Positions 35,334 to 44,480 of a stretch of 64,000 nt of DNA are shown here, piece by piece (positions within the stretch are counted from its first letter, which is position 1; each line of letters opens with the position of its first letter). Position numbers and translations under genes: made by a program. The notes beneath the pieces were generated by a model that saw only the letters and a list, made by a program, of their open reading frames with translations, made no database searches and was not told where the DNA came from. This DNA comes from Flavivirga algicola. Its GTDB lineage: Bacteria > Bacteroidota > Bacteroidia > Flavobacteriales > Flavobacteriaceae. Where the stretch lies: contig NZ_JABBHF010000002.1 in NCBI RefSeq assembly GCF_012910715.1, positions 191,001 through 255,000 of the forward strand, written 5' to 3'.

Positions 35334-35711
35334 TTAGGCTCTGGAATGTAAAGCTATCCTATTGCCTTCACTATCTATAAATACAGCCATATAGCCAATA
35401 TCTGGTGAGATTTGGGTTTTGGCTTGAACTACTTGTCCTCCGGCATCTTCTACTCTACTTAATTCGTTATCAACATCTTCGGAATTAAAATATACCAGAG
35501 TTCCTTTTTTATCACTCGGTTCATAAGCTTGATTTTTAATTAACGAACCTGCTGCTCCTGGTTTGCCTTCACTAAATGGAAACCACCCCATTAGAGTACC
35601 TCCAAAATCTTGCACTTGTATTTCTATTTTGAATACCGCATTGTAAAAGGTTGTAGCTCGATCCATGTTAATTACAGGAACCTCAAACCAACCCACCATA
35701 TTATTATCCAT
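35334..35711 (-). CDS. VOC-family (glyoxalase-like) protein
   Basis: A 125-residue cytosolic protein of the vicinal oxygen chelate superfamily, with two beta-alpha-beta-beta-beta modules (VGWFEVPVINMDRATTFYNA and later GTLVYFNSEDVDNELSRVED). The end IALHSR is typical. Members range from dioxygenases to resistance proteins, so the reaction cannot be told. It is followed on the same strand by the SRPBCC gene upstream in transcription (five bases apart), suggesting one transcript: trmH, SRPBCC, VOC. Confidence 0.85.
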   Translation of the reverse strand: MDNNMVGWFEVPVINMDRATTFYNAVFKIEIQVQDFGGTLMGWFPFSEGKPGAAGSLIKNQAYEPSDKKGTLVYFNSEDVDNELSRVEDAGGQVVQAKTQISPDIGYMAVFIDSEGNRIALHSRA

Positions 35712-35716
35712 AATTT

Positions 35717-36244
35717 CTAATTTTCTAAAATTTCTTTTAAACTTGACAAACCTTCTTCAAAATCTTTTCCTATGTGCTTATCAACATTATAAAGCATCAT
35801 AAAAATATTTGCAGGTATCTTATTAATACCTGTAAACCCCCAGGTTACTTCTGTATTACCATCTCCAGCATCTTTTACACTTAAAAAAGCATCAGACTCG
35901 GATTTCCAAGGTTTAAAAAACCGTAATTTGGATTCTACACGATCATTTTCAACAATATTCAAAATCTCCTGCTCTCCTACACCAACATCTTTATTCCCTT
36001 CCCATTTAACCGTAAATCCAATTTCACCATCATTACCAACAAATTCCTGCTTCATGTTTGGATCTTTCTTTTTCCAGGGAGACCAATTATCTTGGTTCTT
36101 AATATGCTTCAAATATTGAAATACTTCTGGAAGTGCTTTTTTTATTAGTATGCTTCTATTTACTTGAGTTTTTTTGGGAGCTATCAGTGCTAAAATAACG
36201 AATAGACCAACTAATGTAAGAATTACATAAAGTGCTACATGCAT
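35717..36244 (-). CDS. SRPBCC-family protein with N-terminal membrane helix
   Basis: A 175-residue protein. Residues 1-22 form one membrane helix (MHVALYVILTLVGLFVILAL), followed by a START-like polyketide-cyclase fold (VNRSILIKKALPEVFQYLKH ... TEVTWGFTGINKIPANIF). The frame is open 26 codons further, into the end of trmH, but ATG 36244 gives a clean membrane anchor and was chosen. Such anchored SRPBCC proteins probably bind a lipid or other hydrophobic ligand; function unknown. It lies between trmH and the VOC gene. Confidence 0.8.
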   Translation of the reverse strand: MHVALYVILTLVGLFVILALIAPKKTQVNRSILIKKALPEVFQYLKHIKNQDNWSPWKKKDPNMKQEFVGNDGEIGFTVKWEGNKDVGVGEQEILNIVENDRVESKLRFFKPWKSESDAFLSVKDAGDGNTEVTWGFTGINKIPANIFMMLYNVDKHIGKDFEEGLSSLKEILEN

Positions 36245-36284
36245 GATTAACAGATTAATAATTAGTGCTTTAAAATTACAAAAA

Positions 36285-36941
36285 TTATTGCTTATTATAA
36301 AAACGGGCAACAATCTCATCATAACTTTTAATCGTTTTTGTAATCCAATCCAAACGTTTTTCCAACATTTCTTGTTCAGTCAATTGCCAATTAATATTAG
36401 TTTGTCTTAATTTAGTAGTGACATGCTGTAAAATAATTGCTGCTGATACCGATATATTCAAACTCTCGGTAAAACCGACCATAGGGATTTTTAAATAACA
36501 ATCCGCTGCACCTAAAACCTCCTGAGATAAGCCATCGATTTCCCTTCCAAAGAAAAAACATGATTTTTTAGTAACATCAAACGCATGTAATTCACAATCG
36601 TTTGTATGGGGAGTCGTAGCCACAATTTGATAGCCTTTTTCTTTTAAATTTGAAATACAATCCTCTACGGTTTGGTATCTATTTAAATCTACCCACTTTT
36701 GGGCCCCCATAGCAATCTCCCTATCTATGCGCTTGGAATTACGTTCTTCAACAATATTGACTTCTTGGATGCCAAACACATCGCAACTACGAATGACTGC
36801 ACTAGTGTTATGTAATTGGTAAACATCTTCCGTAGCCACTGTAAAATGCTTTGTACGCTGGCATAGTACCTTTTCAAAACGTTCTTTACGATTTTCTGTT
36901 AAATATGTTTCTAAGTGCTCTAAAAGTTTTAAATCGACCAT
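36285..36941 (-). CDS. trmH: tRNA (guanosine-2'-O-)-methyltransferase TrmH family
   Basis: A 218-residue SPOUT methyltransferase. The N-terminal part contains the TrmH-like block RFEKVLCQRTKHFTVATEDV, followed by the motif-1 region NTSAVIRSCDVFGIQEVNIV. Motif 2 is FFFGREIDGLSQEVL, where the usual GTE is GRE, and motif 3 is IPMVGFTESLNISVSAAIIL. The C-terminal helix extension fits TrmH, which makes Gm18 in tRNA. The GRE variant is a small departure. It begins a likely three-gene transcript with SRPBCC and VOC genes. It is divergent from the sirtuin gene. Confidence 0.9.
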   Translation of the reverse strand: MVDLKLLEHLETYLTENRKERFEKVLCQRTKHFTVATEDVYQLHNTSAVIRSCDVFGIQEVNIVEERNSKRIDREIAMGAQKWVDLNRYQTVEDCISNLKEKGYQIVATTPHTNDCELHAFDVTKKSCFFFGREIDGLSQEVLGAADCYLKIPMVGFTESLNISVSAAIILQHVTTKLRQTNINWQLTEQEMLEKRLDWITKTIKSYDEIVARFYNKQ

Positions 36942-37023
36942 ATGCTAGTAAAATATCTAATTTAATAAAAAAGTGTCGATTCTTTACCTAGTGGGAATCA
37001 TAAATAATAACTACTTTTATCAT

Positions 37024-37704
37024 ATGAAAAAACATCTAGTCGTACTTACAGGTGCTGGTATGAGTGCAGAAAGCGGCATTAAAACCTTTAGAGATGCCGA
37101 TGGTTTATGGGAAGGCCACGATGTTATGGAAGTGGCAACTCCCGAAGGCTTTAAAGCAAACCCCGAATTGGTTTTAGACTTTTATAACCAACGTCGTAAA
37201 CAGCTTTTTGAAGTAACTCCCAATACTGCTCATTACGATTTGGCCAAACTTGAAGACTATTTTAAAGTTACCATTATTACGCAAAATGTTGATGATTTAC
37301 ATGAACGCGCAGGAAGCAGCAATGTAATTCATTTACACGGTGAACTTTTAAAAGTAAGAAGTACTGGTGACGAGCGTGATGTACAAGCATGGCAATCTGA
37401 TTTGGTTTTAGGTGATACATGCCAAAAAGGCTACCAGTTGCGGCCTCATATTGTTTGGTTTGGCGAAGATGTTCCTATGATTGAAAAAGCGATTTCTATT
37501 TGTGAAACTGCCGACATACTAACAATTATTGGTACATCCATGCAAGTATATCCTGCTGCTGGTTTGATGCATTATGTCCCAAAAAATACACCAACCTATT
37601 TTATAGACCCTAAACCCAATATAGCCAGTAAAGAAAACTTAACGGTTATTGCTGAACCTGCTACGGTTGGGGTTTCAAAAATTTTAAGTATGCTAAATAA
37701 ATAG
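37024..37704 (+). CDS. Sir2-family NAD-dependent protein deacylase
   Basis: A 227-residue sirtuin. NAD-binding motifs: GAGMSAESGIKTFRD, TQNVDDLHERAG and IHLHGEL with the catalytic His. FYNQRR supplies the Tyr and Arg that in SIRT5/CobB relatives recognise succinyl- or malonyl-lysine. The four Cys of the zinc module are absent (only isolated Cys remain), as in some bacterial sirtuins. The frame is open 17 codons further, but ATG 37024 gives the conserved start MKKHLVVLTGAG. Likely a desuccinylase of metabolic enzymes. Single gene. Confidence 0.92.
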   Translation: MKKHLVVLTGAGMSAESGIKTFRDADGLWEGHDVMEVATPEGFKANPELVLDFYNQRRKQLFEVTPNTAHYDLAKLEDYFKVTIITQNVDDLHERAGSSNVIHLHGELLKVRSTGDERDVQAWQSDLVLGDTCQKGYQLRPHIVWFGEDVPMIEKAISICETADILTIIGTSMQVYPAAGLMHYVPKNTPTYFIDPKPNIASKENLTVIAEPATVGVSKILSMLNK

Positions 37705-37714
37705 TACCTCCTGT

Positions 37715-37890
37715 TTTTTGATTGAAGCGATTTAAACTTTTTTGATTGAAGGGAAAAATAGCAATTTTATTCCCAAGTGAGGACTTTTTTGAACTGCATA
37801 GCATCGCTACGGAGTAATAAAAAGGCAAAATGTGGGGATAAAAGAGAATTTTGCAGCCAATTATAAAAAGTTTAAATTACTTTATTAGAA
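37715..37890. repeat. Intergenic repeat-like stretch with TTTTTTGATTGAAG units
   Basis: Two direct copies of TTTTTTGATTGAAG about 25 bases apart start a 170-base segment that also holds AAAAGTCC/GGACTTTT-like pairs and ends GAATTTTGCAGCCAATT. It resembles an interspersed flavobacterial repeat. No gene is present. Confidence 0.35.
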
Positions 37891-37891
37891 C

Positions 37892-38317
37892 CTATTCTTT
37901 TTCAACAACCGTAATGGGCAAATCTTCTGTACCCGAATAAAACACTACAATTTCGGCAGGCTTATTGCCTTTATTAATACCATAATGTACTTTGTTTACA
38001 AGTTCTACAATAACATCGCCAGCCTTAAGTTCTAAAATATTGTTAGCTTCATCTACGACAGTCAGTGCGCCTTTTAATAAAATACCTGAATTAATTACAG
38101 GATGATAATGCTTGTGCAATGTCGTTTTAGGCGGAATCGTTATTTTTAAAACGGTAATTTTTGGGCTTCCCTTTGGGTAATTTGGCAACTTGTCACCATT
38201 CCAACTCTTTGTCGTTTCAGCCAGCTTAACGACCTGTATTTCTTTTGTTTTAATAGCCCTACAGGATGACAAAACCAATACAAAGCTTAAAAAAATGAGT
38301 ATTTTATTCATTTTCAA
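37892..38317 (-). CDS. Cupin-domain lipoprotein
   Basis: A 141-residue protein with signal peptide and lipobox (LVLSSCRA; the start may be ATG 38317 or the next in-frame ATG at 38311). The rest is a single cupin barrel with metal-ligand pattern TTLHKHYHPVINSG in motif 1 and the second motif IVELVNKVHYGINKG. The metal site looks complete. Exported small cupins of this kind have no agreed function. It follows a glycosyltransferase gene on the same strand, nine bases apart. Confidence 0.85.
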   Translation of the reverse strand: MKMNKILIFLSFVLVLSSCRAIKTKEIQVVKLAETTKSWNGDKLPNYPKGSPKITVLKITIPPKTTLHKHYHPVINSGILLKGALTVVDEANNILELKAGDVIVELVNKVHYGINKGNKPAEIVVFYSGTEDLPITVVEKE

Positions 38318-38326
38318 TTAATTTTT

Positions 38327-39559
38327 TTATTTATTCTTTTCCTCAATCCACTTACTCATAAATTTAGTACTCTGTAATCCATGATGCCATAACATTTGCC
38401 CCGTGAAGTTTTTAAGTCGATGATCATTCAATTTCATAATTATTTCCTCTATCTGCAAACTTAGGTTCTGTTGATGTATTTTGATATTAAAACGCTCGTT
38501 AAGAACCTTGATTCCGTTTTTTTGTTTTTCTTCCCAGATATTTTTATTGGTATATAATGCCATTGCTTTTTCCACAAATTTTTCTGGAGTATCTTCTATA
38601 AAACCATTAACTCCCATACTACCAAACATACCCTCGCTCCCCACATTTGTTATCATACAAGGCGTACCATTTTGCATAGCATCAACCAATTTTCCTTTTA
38701 AACCAGCTCCAAATCTTATGGGTGCCAAACAAACTCTGGAACGTTGCATAACATCATGTACATCTTCAGCAAAACCTTTAACTAAAAATCCTTGGTTTTC
38801 ATTATGTAACTGATTAACTTTTTGTGACGCATAGGCTCCATAAATATGTAATTCTGCTGTTGGTAATTGTTTTTTTACCAATGGCCAAATGGTTTCCTTT
38901 AAGTACAATACCGCATTATAATTAGGTTCATGTAAAAAATTACCAATGGTTATAAAATGCTGGCGTTCATCAAAATTTGGAAGTTTTTCAATAGTGCCTT
39001 CTGTGATTTCATCTAACATAAAAGGCAAATAATGCAATAAAACACTATCGATTCTAAAATCGTTTTTAAGAATCTCCATTTCAACTTCAGAAATAATCAA
39101 ACTTAAATCACTTCTATAAATACTTGCTATTTCCCGTTTTGCTGTATCATTAAACAAATAAGAGGTATCAAATGTTTTACCTTCTTTAAAAGCTTGTTGC
39201 CTTCCTTTTCTTAAACAGTGCAAATCTTCAGTATCTAAAACCCTCAACGCATCCGGGCATTGCTCAGCAACACGCCAACCAAATTGCTCCTCCATCATAA
39301 AACGGTCAAATAAGACGATATCTGGATGCAATTTTTTTATAAAAACATCAAAACTAGCATGATTTAATTCAATAGAAACTTGTTCAACTCCTATGGTGGT
39401 CAAATCGAAAGCATTGTCATTTTTAGCACAGGGACTAGAAAATGTTATTTGATAATTCTTAGTCTTAAAAAAATCAATTAATTGCATCATCCTACTACCA
39501 GCAGCAGAACTTTTTGGCTCTGGCCAAACAAAACCAATAATCAAAAGCTTTTTTATCAC
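38327..39559 (-). CDS. Glycosyltransferase, GT4-like
   Basis: A 410-residue cytosolic or membrane-associated GT-B glycosyltransferase. The N-terminal Rossmann part begins LLIIGFVWPEPKSSAAGSRM, the acceptor-side pattern of this branch. The C-terminal part has GNFLHEPNYNAVLYL, then AELHIYGAYASQKV, and the donor-binding block CLAPIRFGAGLKGKLVDAMQ, where the usual E-x7-E is modified. The donor and acceptor are unknown. No polysaccharide gene cluster surrounds it. It is upstream of the cupin lipoprotein gene. Confidence 0.82.
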   Translation of the reverse strand: MIKKLLIIGFVWPEPKSSAAGSRMMQLIDFFKTKNYQITFSSPCAKNDNAFDLTTIGVEQVSIELNHASFDVFIKKLHPDIVLFDRFMMEEQFGWRVAEQCPDALRVLDTEDLHCLRKGRQQAFKEGKTFDTSYLFNDTAKREIASIYRSDLSLIISEVEMEILKNDFRIDSVLLHYLPFMLDEITEGTIEKLPNFDERQHFITIGNFLHEPNYNAVLYLKETIWPLVKKQLPTAELHIYGAYASQKVNQLHNENQGFLVKGFAEDVHDVMQRSRVCLAPIRFGAGLKGKLVDAMQNGTPCMITNVGSEGMFGSMGVNGFIEDTPEKFVEKAMALYTNKNIWEEKQKNGIKVLNERFNIKIHQQNLSLQIEEIIMKLNDHRLKNFTGQMLWHHGLQSTKFMSKWIEEKNK

Positions 39560-39647
39560 TAATTCAAGATTATCTTTCGTTGAAATTATATAATTGTATC
39601 ACTTGTTCGAAATAATCATTTCCCGAATACTACTACCTACTGAAAAC

Positions 39648-40121
39648 TTATTCAGGTTTTGGTTCTAAGCTGTATTTAAAACGTACTTGTTTTGCCCAAT
39701 CGACAATAGTAGCTATTTGTGCATCTGTAAGTTTAGCTTCTGTATGTGTCCAAGTATAAGAATTAAGAGGCATACTCCTATCTTCAACCATTTCTATAAG
39801 CTCTTCAAATTTGTGATCTTTTCTTTTCGCAGAGTTTCCCTCCCAATTAGATACATTAAAATGCTTTTTCCCATGTTTTATATGGTCTGCCAACCAATAA
39901 TTCACAGGTGTGATATGATTATACCAAGGATATCTAGTAAAATCACTATGACAATCAAAACAACTCTCCTTTAAAATGATTTTAACATCTTCCGGCGGGT
40001 TTGTCTCTTTAAAAAAGGCTTCAATTGACACCAAATCCCCAGCATTTTTTTCTGGCCCAAAAAATTGAGCAATAATAAATATGATCAATAATAATAGGAG
40101 TATCTTTTTTATTATTTTCAT
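39648..40121 (-). CDS. Haem-binding domain protein (CxxCH, cytochrome-like)
   Basis: A 157-residue protein with an N-terminal membrane anchor or signal (KKILLLLLIIFIIAQFFGP) and one CFDCH haem c motif (about residues 54-58). The patterns YPWYNHITPVNYWLADHIKH and AKRKDHKFEELIEMVEDRSM are those of the haem-binding domain family often found as short periplasmic proteins in Bacteroidota. One haem c is expected. A role in electron transfer or haem sensing is likely but unproven. Single gene. Confidence 0.88.
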   Translation of the reverse strand: MKIIKKILLLLLIIFIIAQFFGPEKNAGDLVSIEAFFKETNPPEDVKIILKESCFDCHSDFTRYPWYNHITPVNYWLADHIKHGKKHFNVSNWEGNSAKRKDHKFEELIEMVEDRSMPLNSYTWTHTEAKLTDAQIATIVDWAKQVRFKYSLEPKPE

Positions 40122-40252
40122 CTGGATATGTTTATTGTTTTTTTAATTGTTGGATACGATTCGCATATTAAACATTTTTATTAATATTGAGTCATAAATT
40201 ATACACATTTATTATAAAGTAATTTAGAAACTTAAAAATAAATAAAATTCTT

Positions 40253-40828
40253 ATGACTTTAGAAGAATTCCATAAAGAGTTAAACTACGTGAATACTTCT
40301 CGTGAGAACCGAATGAAATATGCTAATAAAGTTTTAAATAATATGGGTTTATTTCCAAAACTCATAGACATTTTATTTATGGTCGATGATAAAGTATCAA
40401 GTAGAGCTGCCTGGATTTTAGAGTTTGTTTGTGCAGAATATATCTATGCCATGGTGCCTTATTTAGAAACATTTACTAAAAATATTAACAAAATCCATTT
40501 AGATTCGTCTGTACGCCCAGTTTCTAAAGTCTGTGAATTTATCACTAAAGCTTACTATGCTAAAAGACCTAATCCCATAAAAAAAGCATTGACTCCTAAA
40601 CATAAAGAACGAATCATTGAAGCTTGCTTTGATTGGATGATTAATGATCAAAAAGTAGCACCAAAAGTATATGCTATGGAGTCCTTATTTCTTTACGGAA
40701 CTGATTATAAATGGATTCATCCAGAATTAACACAAATTTTAGAACAAGATTTTCATAAACAAAGTGCGGGTTTTAAGGCTAGAGCTAAACGCACGTTACT
40801 TAAAATAAAGAAAAACGAAACCTCCTAA
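40253..40828 (+). CDS. Helical-repeat protein upstream of purB, unknown
   Basis: A 191-residue cytosolic all-helical protein. Patterns such as DDKVSSRAAWILEFVCAEYI and APKVYAMESLFLYG look like degenerate HEAT-type repeats. It is 74 bases before purB, on the same strand, though purB has its own -7 element. It resembles proteins sometimes labelled adenylosuccinate lyase only because of the neighbour; no lyase motif is present. Function unknown. Confidence 0.75.
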   Translation: MTLEEFHKELNYVNTSRENRMKYANKVLNNMGLFPKLIDILFMVDDKVSSRAAWILEFVCAEYIYAMVPYLETFTKNINKIHLDSSVRPVSKVCEFITKAYYAKRPNPIKKALTPKHKERIIEACFDWMINDQKVAPKVYAMESLFLYGTDYKWIHPELTQILEQDFHKQSAGFKARAKRTLLKIKKNETS

Positions 40829-40869
40829 AAAATCCTAAATCAGATACCAAAAAACGCGAATCAAAAACG

Positions 40870-40877
40870 TATCTTTG
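40870..40877 (+). promoter_or_regulatory. Putative -7 promoter element of purB
   Basis: TATCTTTG fits TAnnTTTG and lies 25 bases before the purB ATG at 40902. It argues that the further upstream in-frame TTG at 40875, which overlaps the box, is not the start. Confidence 0.5.
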
Positions 40878-40901
40878 CAACTTCAAAAAAAACACATCAC
40901 A

Positions 40902-42245
40902 ATGTCATTATCAACATTAAATGCCATCTCTCCTATTGATGGACGATATCGAAATAAAGTTAACGAATTAGCACCTTATTTTTCTGAAGAAGCACTTATA
41001 AAATATCGTGTTTTAGTAGAAATTGAATATTTTATTGCACTTTGTGAAATTCCGTTACCACAACTCAAAAATATTGATAAAGGCATTTTTAAGGACTTAA
41101 GAAACATCTATAAGGATTTCTCTGAAGATGATGCCTTAGCTATTAAAAAAATTGAGGGCGTTACCAATCACGATGTTAAAGCTGTAGAATATTTTATAAA
41201 AGAAAAATTTGATGCTTTAAATCTATCACAGTATAAAGAATTTATCCACTTCGGATTAACTTCTCAAGATATTAATAATACGGCCATTCCTTTAAGTATT
41301 AAGGAAGCCATGAACGATGTATATGTTCCAGAATATTTTAATGTTTTAAATAAATTAAAATCGTTAACCCAAGACTGGGCCTCTATTTCTATGCTTGCCA
41401 GAACACACGGGCAACCAGCATCACCTACACGTTTAGGAAAAGAAATCGAGGTCTTTGTAAAACGCTTAGAGGAACAATTTAATTTATTAAACGATATACC
41501 GAGTGCGGCTAAATTTGGTGGTGCCACTGGTAATTTTAATGCTCATCATGTAGCCTACCCAGACATAGATTGGAAAGCATTTGGCTCTAAATTCGTGCAA
41601 GAACAGTTAGGATTACAACATTCATTTCCGACAACTCAAATTGAACATTATGATCATATGGCTGCCTTGTTTGATACCTTAAAACGAATAAATACCATTT
41701 TAATTGATTTAGATCGAGATATTTGGACTTATGTTTCAATGGATTATTTCAAGCAAAAGATTAAAGCAGGTGAAGTTGGAAGTTCTGCTATGCCACATAA
41801 AGTAAATCCTATTGATTTTGAAAATAGTGAAGGAAACCTAGGTATTGCCAATGCTGTTTTCGAACATTTATCGGCGAAACTTCCTATTTCCAGATTACAG
41901 CGCGATTTAACAGATAGCACAGTTTTACGTAATGTTGGTGTCCCCTTTGGACATACGCTCATTGGTTTTAAATCGACCTTAAAAGGTCTTGATAAATTAC
42001 TTTTAAATGAATCTAAATTTGCTGAGGATTTAGAAAATAATTGGGCTGTGGTTGCCGAAGCTATTCAAACCATTTTACGCCGTGAAGCCTATCCAAATCC
42101 ATACGAAGCTTTAAAGGGATTAACAAGAACCAATGCTAAAATTAACCAAGATTCTATTTCTAATTTTATTGACACTTTAGAGGTTTCTGATACAATAAAA
42201 GAAGAATTAAAACGTATTACACCTAGTAATTATACTGGAATCTAA
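40902..42245 (+). CDS. purB: Adenylosuccinate lyase
   Basis: Splits SAICAR and adenylosuccinate, releasing fumarate, in purine synthesis. The 447-residue protein has the fumarase/aspartase superfamily regions: LNAISPIDGRYRNKV at the start, HFGLTSQDINNTAIP, MLARTHGQPASPTRLGKEI (with the His of the active site), and the signature loop GSSAMPHKVNPIDFENSEGN. The frame is open nine codons upstream through a TTG, but ATG 40902 is the conserved start. Followed by a small membrane protein gene. Confidence 0.97.
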   Translation: MSLSTLNAISPIDGRYRNKVNELAPYFSEEALIKYRVLVEIEYFIALCEIPLPQLKNIDKGIFKDLRNIYKDFSEDDALAIKKIEGVTNHDVKAVEYFIKEKFDALNLSQYKEFIHFGLTSQDINNTAIPLSIKEAMNDVYVPEYFNVLNKLKSLTQDWASISMLARTHGQPASPTRLGKEIEVFVKRLEEQFNLLNDIPSAAKFGGATGNFNAHHVAYPDIDWKAFGSKFVQEQLGLQHSFPTTQIEHYDHMAALFDTLKRINTILIDLDRDIWTYVSMDYFKQKIKAGEVGSSAMPHKVNPIDFENSEGNLGIANAVFEHLSAKLPISRLQRDLTDSTVLRNVGVPFGHTLIGFKSTLKGLDKLLLNESKFAEDLENNWAVVAEAIQTILRREAYPNPYEALKGLTRTNAKINQDSISNFIDTLEVSDTIKEELKRITPSNYTGI

Positions 42246-42253
42246 AAAATTAT

Positions 42254-42451
42254 ATGCTAACCGATAAACAATCCTTGCTATTTTGTGGTCTCATGGCTGG
42301 TGGCATTTTTGTTGCTGGAATTTTAGACATCTTAAATAATTTTATTGTTTTAACGGTTCTCACAATCATATTTTTAACTATTATCATCAATCTGTTTTAT
42401 TCAAAAAAAAATCAGAAAGAAGACACGGAAAATCAAAACAACTCGAAATAG
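42254..42451 (+). CDS. Small two-helix membrane protein
   Basis: A 65-residue protein with two hydrophobic segments (about 8-27 and 29-48) and a charged Asn/Lys/Glu tail. It starts eight bases after the purB stop, so it is probably read from the purB transcript. No family is recognised. Codon use resembles the neighbours, which supports a real gene. Confidence 0.6.
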   Translation: MLTDKQSLLFCGLMAGGIFVAGILDILNNFIVLTVLTIIFLTIIINLFYSKKNQKEDTENQNNSK

Positions 42452-42453
42452 AG

Positions 42454-42589
42454 AAAAGAGACCGTCTAAAAAGTTTTTATAATTTGGTTTGTCAGGTTGA
42501 GCTTGTCGAAACCCATATTGAATATTATTAAGTTAAAACATTTCGACAGGCTCAATGTGACATATACTTACTTTTAGACAGCCTCTTTT
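42454..42589. repeat. 136-base MITE-like nested inverted repeat
   Basis: Terminal arms of about 20 bases (AAAAGAGaCcGTCTAAAAAGT and the inverse of ACTTTTAGACAGCCTCTTTT) enclose an inner inverted pair (GTCAGGTTGAGCTTGTCGAAA and the inverse TTTCGACAGGCTCAATGTGAC). No coding frame lies inside. It sits between convergent genes, where it may also stop transcription from both sides. A decayed relative is at 12340. Confidence 0.75.
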
Positions 42590-42677
42590 TATTCCTCATA
42601 TTTACGAGACTGAAAATCTTTAAAATAAATCTTGAGATAAAACCTCAAGCTTTCTTTTCTATTAACATAACTATAAA

Positions 42678-43214
42678 TTATTTAAAGAAATTCATTAGGT
42701 TTTCTACCTGGCTTTCATCAATATCAGCCTTTTGTAAGGCAGTAATTAAGGTTACCATTTTATCTGGACTCATATCGTTTCCTAACACACGGATAATTCC
42801 GAATCCTAAATCTTTAGAGCTTCCAAAAACAATAACTTCATCAGCTTCATCATCTGTACCAACATATTTTACAATAATTTTTCTTCCCTTATCGTTAAAC
42901 TCCATAAGGTCATTATACTTTTTATCTTTCAAAATAGTTTTAACCTTTGCCAATTCGGTTTTAAATGTCTTTGCCTCGCTTACTTTATAGCCCAAAAAGT
43001 TCAATCTTTTTACAGAATTAAAAGCTTCATTTTGCTCTTCTGAAAAATGAGACTTATCTAATTTTACCATAGAAATTGGTATATCTTGCGATATAAAGTT
43101 GCTGGACTCTTGGTTGTCCACAAAATAATGTTGTAAACTGGCTTCACTTGCACAGCTTGCCAACATTATTGTTATAGATAATATGTAAAATATATGTTTG
43201 ATTGTTCGCTTCAT
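42678..43214 (-). CDS. DUF4252 lipoprotein
   Basis: A 178-residue protein with signal and lipobox (TIMLASCASE). The rest fits DUF4252: a helical start, then strands with EVIVFGSSKDLGFGIIRVLG, and the late helix KMVTLITALQKADI. It is last in a minus-strand set with a second DUF4252 protein, a membrane partner and an ECF sigma gene. Members are exported and of unknown function; linkage to the sigma factor suggests they are part of its response. Confidence 0.88.
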   Translation of the reverse strand: MKRTIKHIFYILSITIMLASCASEASLQHYFVDNQESSNFISQDIPISMVKLDKSHFSEEQNEAFNSVKRLNFLGYKVSEAKTFKTELAKVKTILKDKKYNDLMEFNDKGRKIIVKYVGTDDEADEVIVFGSSKDLGFGIIRVLGNDMSPDKMVTLITALQKADIDESQVENLMNFFK

Positions 43215-43330
43215 CTGTTTTTATTTATTTGTGTTTGATGTTAGATACTCAGATGTTATTTACATATCTAAAGGTTTCTATATTTGCTGAAACCTTTAGA
43301 TACGTTTCTTTTTTGATTGATGATTATTTC

Positions 43331-43891
43331 TTAGTGTTCTTTCTCTAAATGTTTCCCTCCTGGTATATTCATTTTTTCGGTAAGCTTAGAGATTTCATTT
43401 AAATCGATATCTCCAGTAAGCGATACAACCACAGTTTCAATTTTTCTATGCTCGCCGTTAATTTCAACGCCTTGGCCTTTCATGGCTTTATCAATACCAT
43501 TTACAAAAATTAAAAGCTCTTTTACATGATCTGCATCTTTACCTTCTTTCACATAAAATTTCACTTCGGTACCATCATCTTTAACTTCCATTAACTCTTC
43601 TAGAGAGCTAGATCGAGACTTTACCCATTTTGTAATATCTCCCGAAATGGCTTTGTTATCGGTTACAATTGTTTTAAAACTCGTAATACTTTTTACCATA
43701 TCCATATAAGCTTTGGCTTCGGCATCTTCTACATTAATACCCATTTTGGCTATCATTTGAAACATTTTGGGTTTAATGGACACATAAGTCACATCGGAGT
43801 TATCACTATATTTATCAAAAATATTTTGAGCCATTCCTGTTAATGGTACTAACATTAATGCCATTATGAATACAATTACTTTTTTATTCAT
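43331..43891 (-). CDS. DUF4252 exported protein
   Basis: A 186-residue protein with a cleaved signal (MNKKVIVFIMALMLVPLTGMAQ). The mature part is a DUF4252 domain (YVSIKPKMFQMIAKMGINVE ... VVVSLTGDIDLNEISKLTEK). The frame is open further; ATG 43891 gives the best signal, though ATG 43924 cannot be excluded. It is paired with the other DUF4252 lipoprotein 116 bases downstream in transcription. They differ in membrane attachment: this one is probably soluble. Confidence 0.85.
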   Translation of the reverse strand: MNKKVIVFIMALMLVPLTGMAQNIFDKYSDNSDVTYVSIKPKMFQMIAKMGINVEDAEAKAYMDMVKSITSFKTIVTDNKAISGDITKWVKSRSSSLEELMEVKDDGTEVKFYVKEGKDADHVKELLIFVNGIDKAMKGQGVEINGEHRKIETVVVSLTGDIDLNEISKLTEKMNIPGGKHLEKEH

Positions 43892-44012
43892 CTTTCCTTT
43901 ATTAAAATTTATTATCGTTTTCATTTTTATGTTTTTTAATGGTTTTTTAATGATGATATGTGAATCGCATAGTAAATTTCTAGTGATCACCATTTCATCT
44001 GTTTTTTTATTA

Positions 44013-44480
44013 TTAATTTTTAAAAATTATATTGGTCGTATTTTCAATTTCATTGAGGTAACCCAGTGTAGCAGTACCTTTGTTTACTTCGTTTAGGTAT
44101 CCTACTGTAGAGGTGCCTTTATTAAAATGAGTAGAAATCATTTCCAAAGCTTTTGACACTTCATTAAAAGCAAGCTGTGGATCTTCAATCGTACCAACAT
44201 CATTAGGTTGTTGATTAAAATAAAACCCTAACATAAGAACAGCAACCGCAGCGACAGCAATCCATTTATAATTAAAAGTACGCTTCGTTTTTAATGGTAT
44301 GTCTTTAGTAAATTGTTCTTGTTGGTTTCCCAAAAAATACGTGAACATGGGTTTATACATTTCCAAATGTGGCGCTACAGTTTCTTGCGAAAAATAGTGT
44401 TTTAACTGCTGCTCTTCTTTTAGAGTTGTTTCTCCGTTCTCGTACTTTTCAAGTAAGTTTTCTATATTATTTAACACCAT
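44013..44480 (-). CDS. Membrane partner of the ECF sigma factor (anti-sigma-like)
   Basis: A 155-residue protein with one membrane helix at about 73-88 ([16 protein letters not shown]). The cytosolic N-terminal part begins [20 protein letters not shown], the pattern often seen in anti-sigma-like proteins coupled to ECF genes in Flavobacteriia. The C-terminal end holds a short tandem repeat, [12 protein letters not shown] then [12 protein letters not shown]. Its start overlaps the sigma gene by 14 bases, so translation is coupled. Anti-sigma function is inference from context. Confidence 0.8.
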   Translation of the reverse strand: MVLNNIENLLEKYENGETTLKEEQQLKHYFSQETVAPHLEMYKPMFTYFLGNQQEQFTKDIPLKTKRTFNYKWIAVAAVAVLMLGFYFNQQPNDVGTIEDPQLAFNEVSKALEMISTHFNKGTSTVGYLNEVNKGTATLGYLNEIENTTNIIFKN

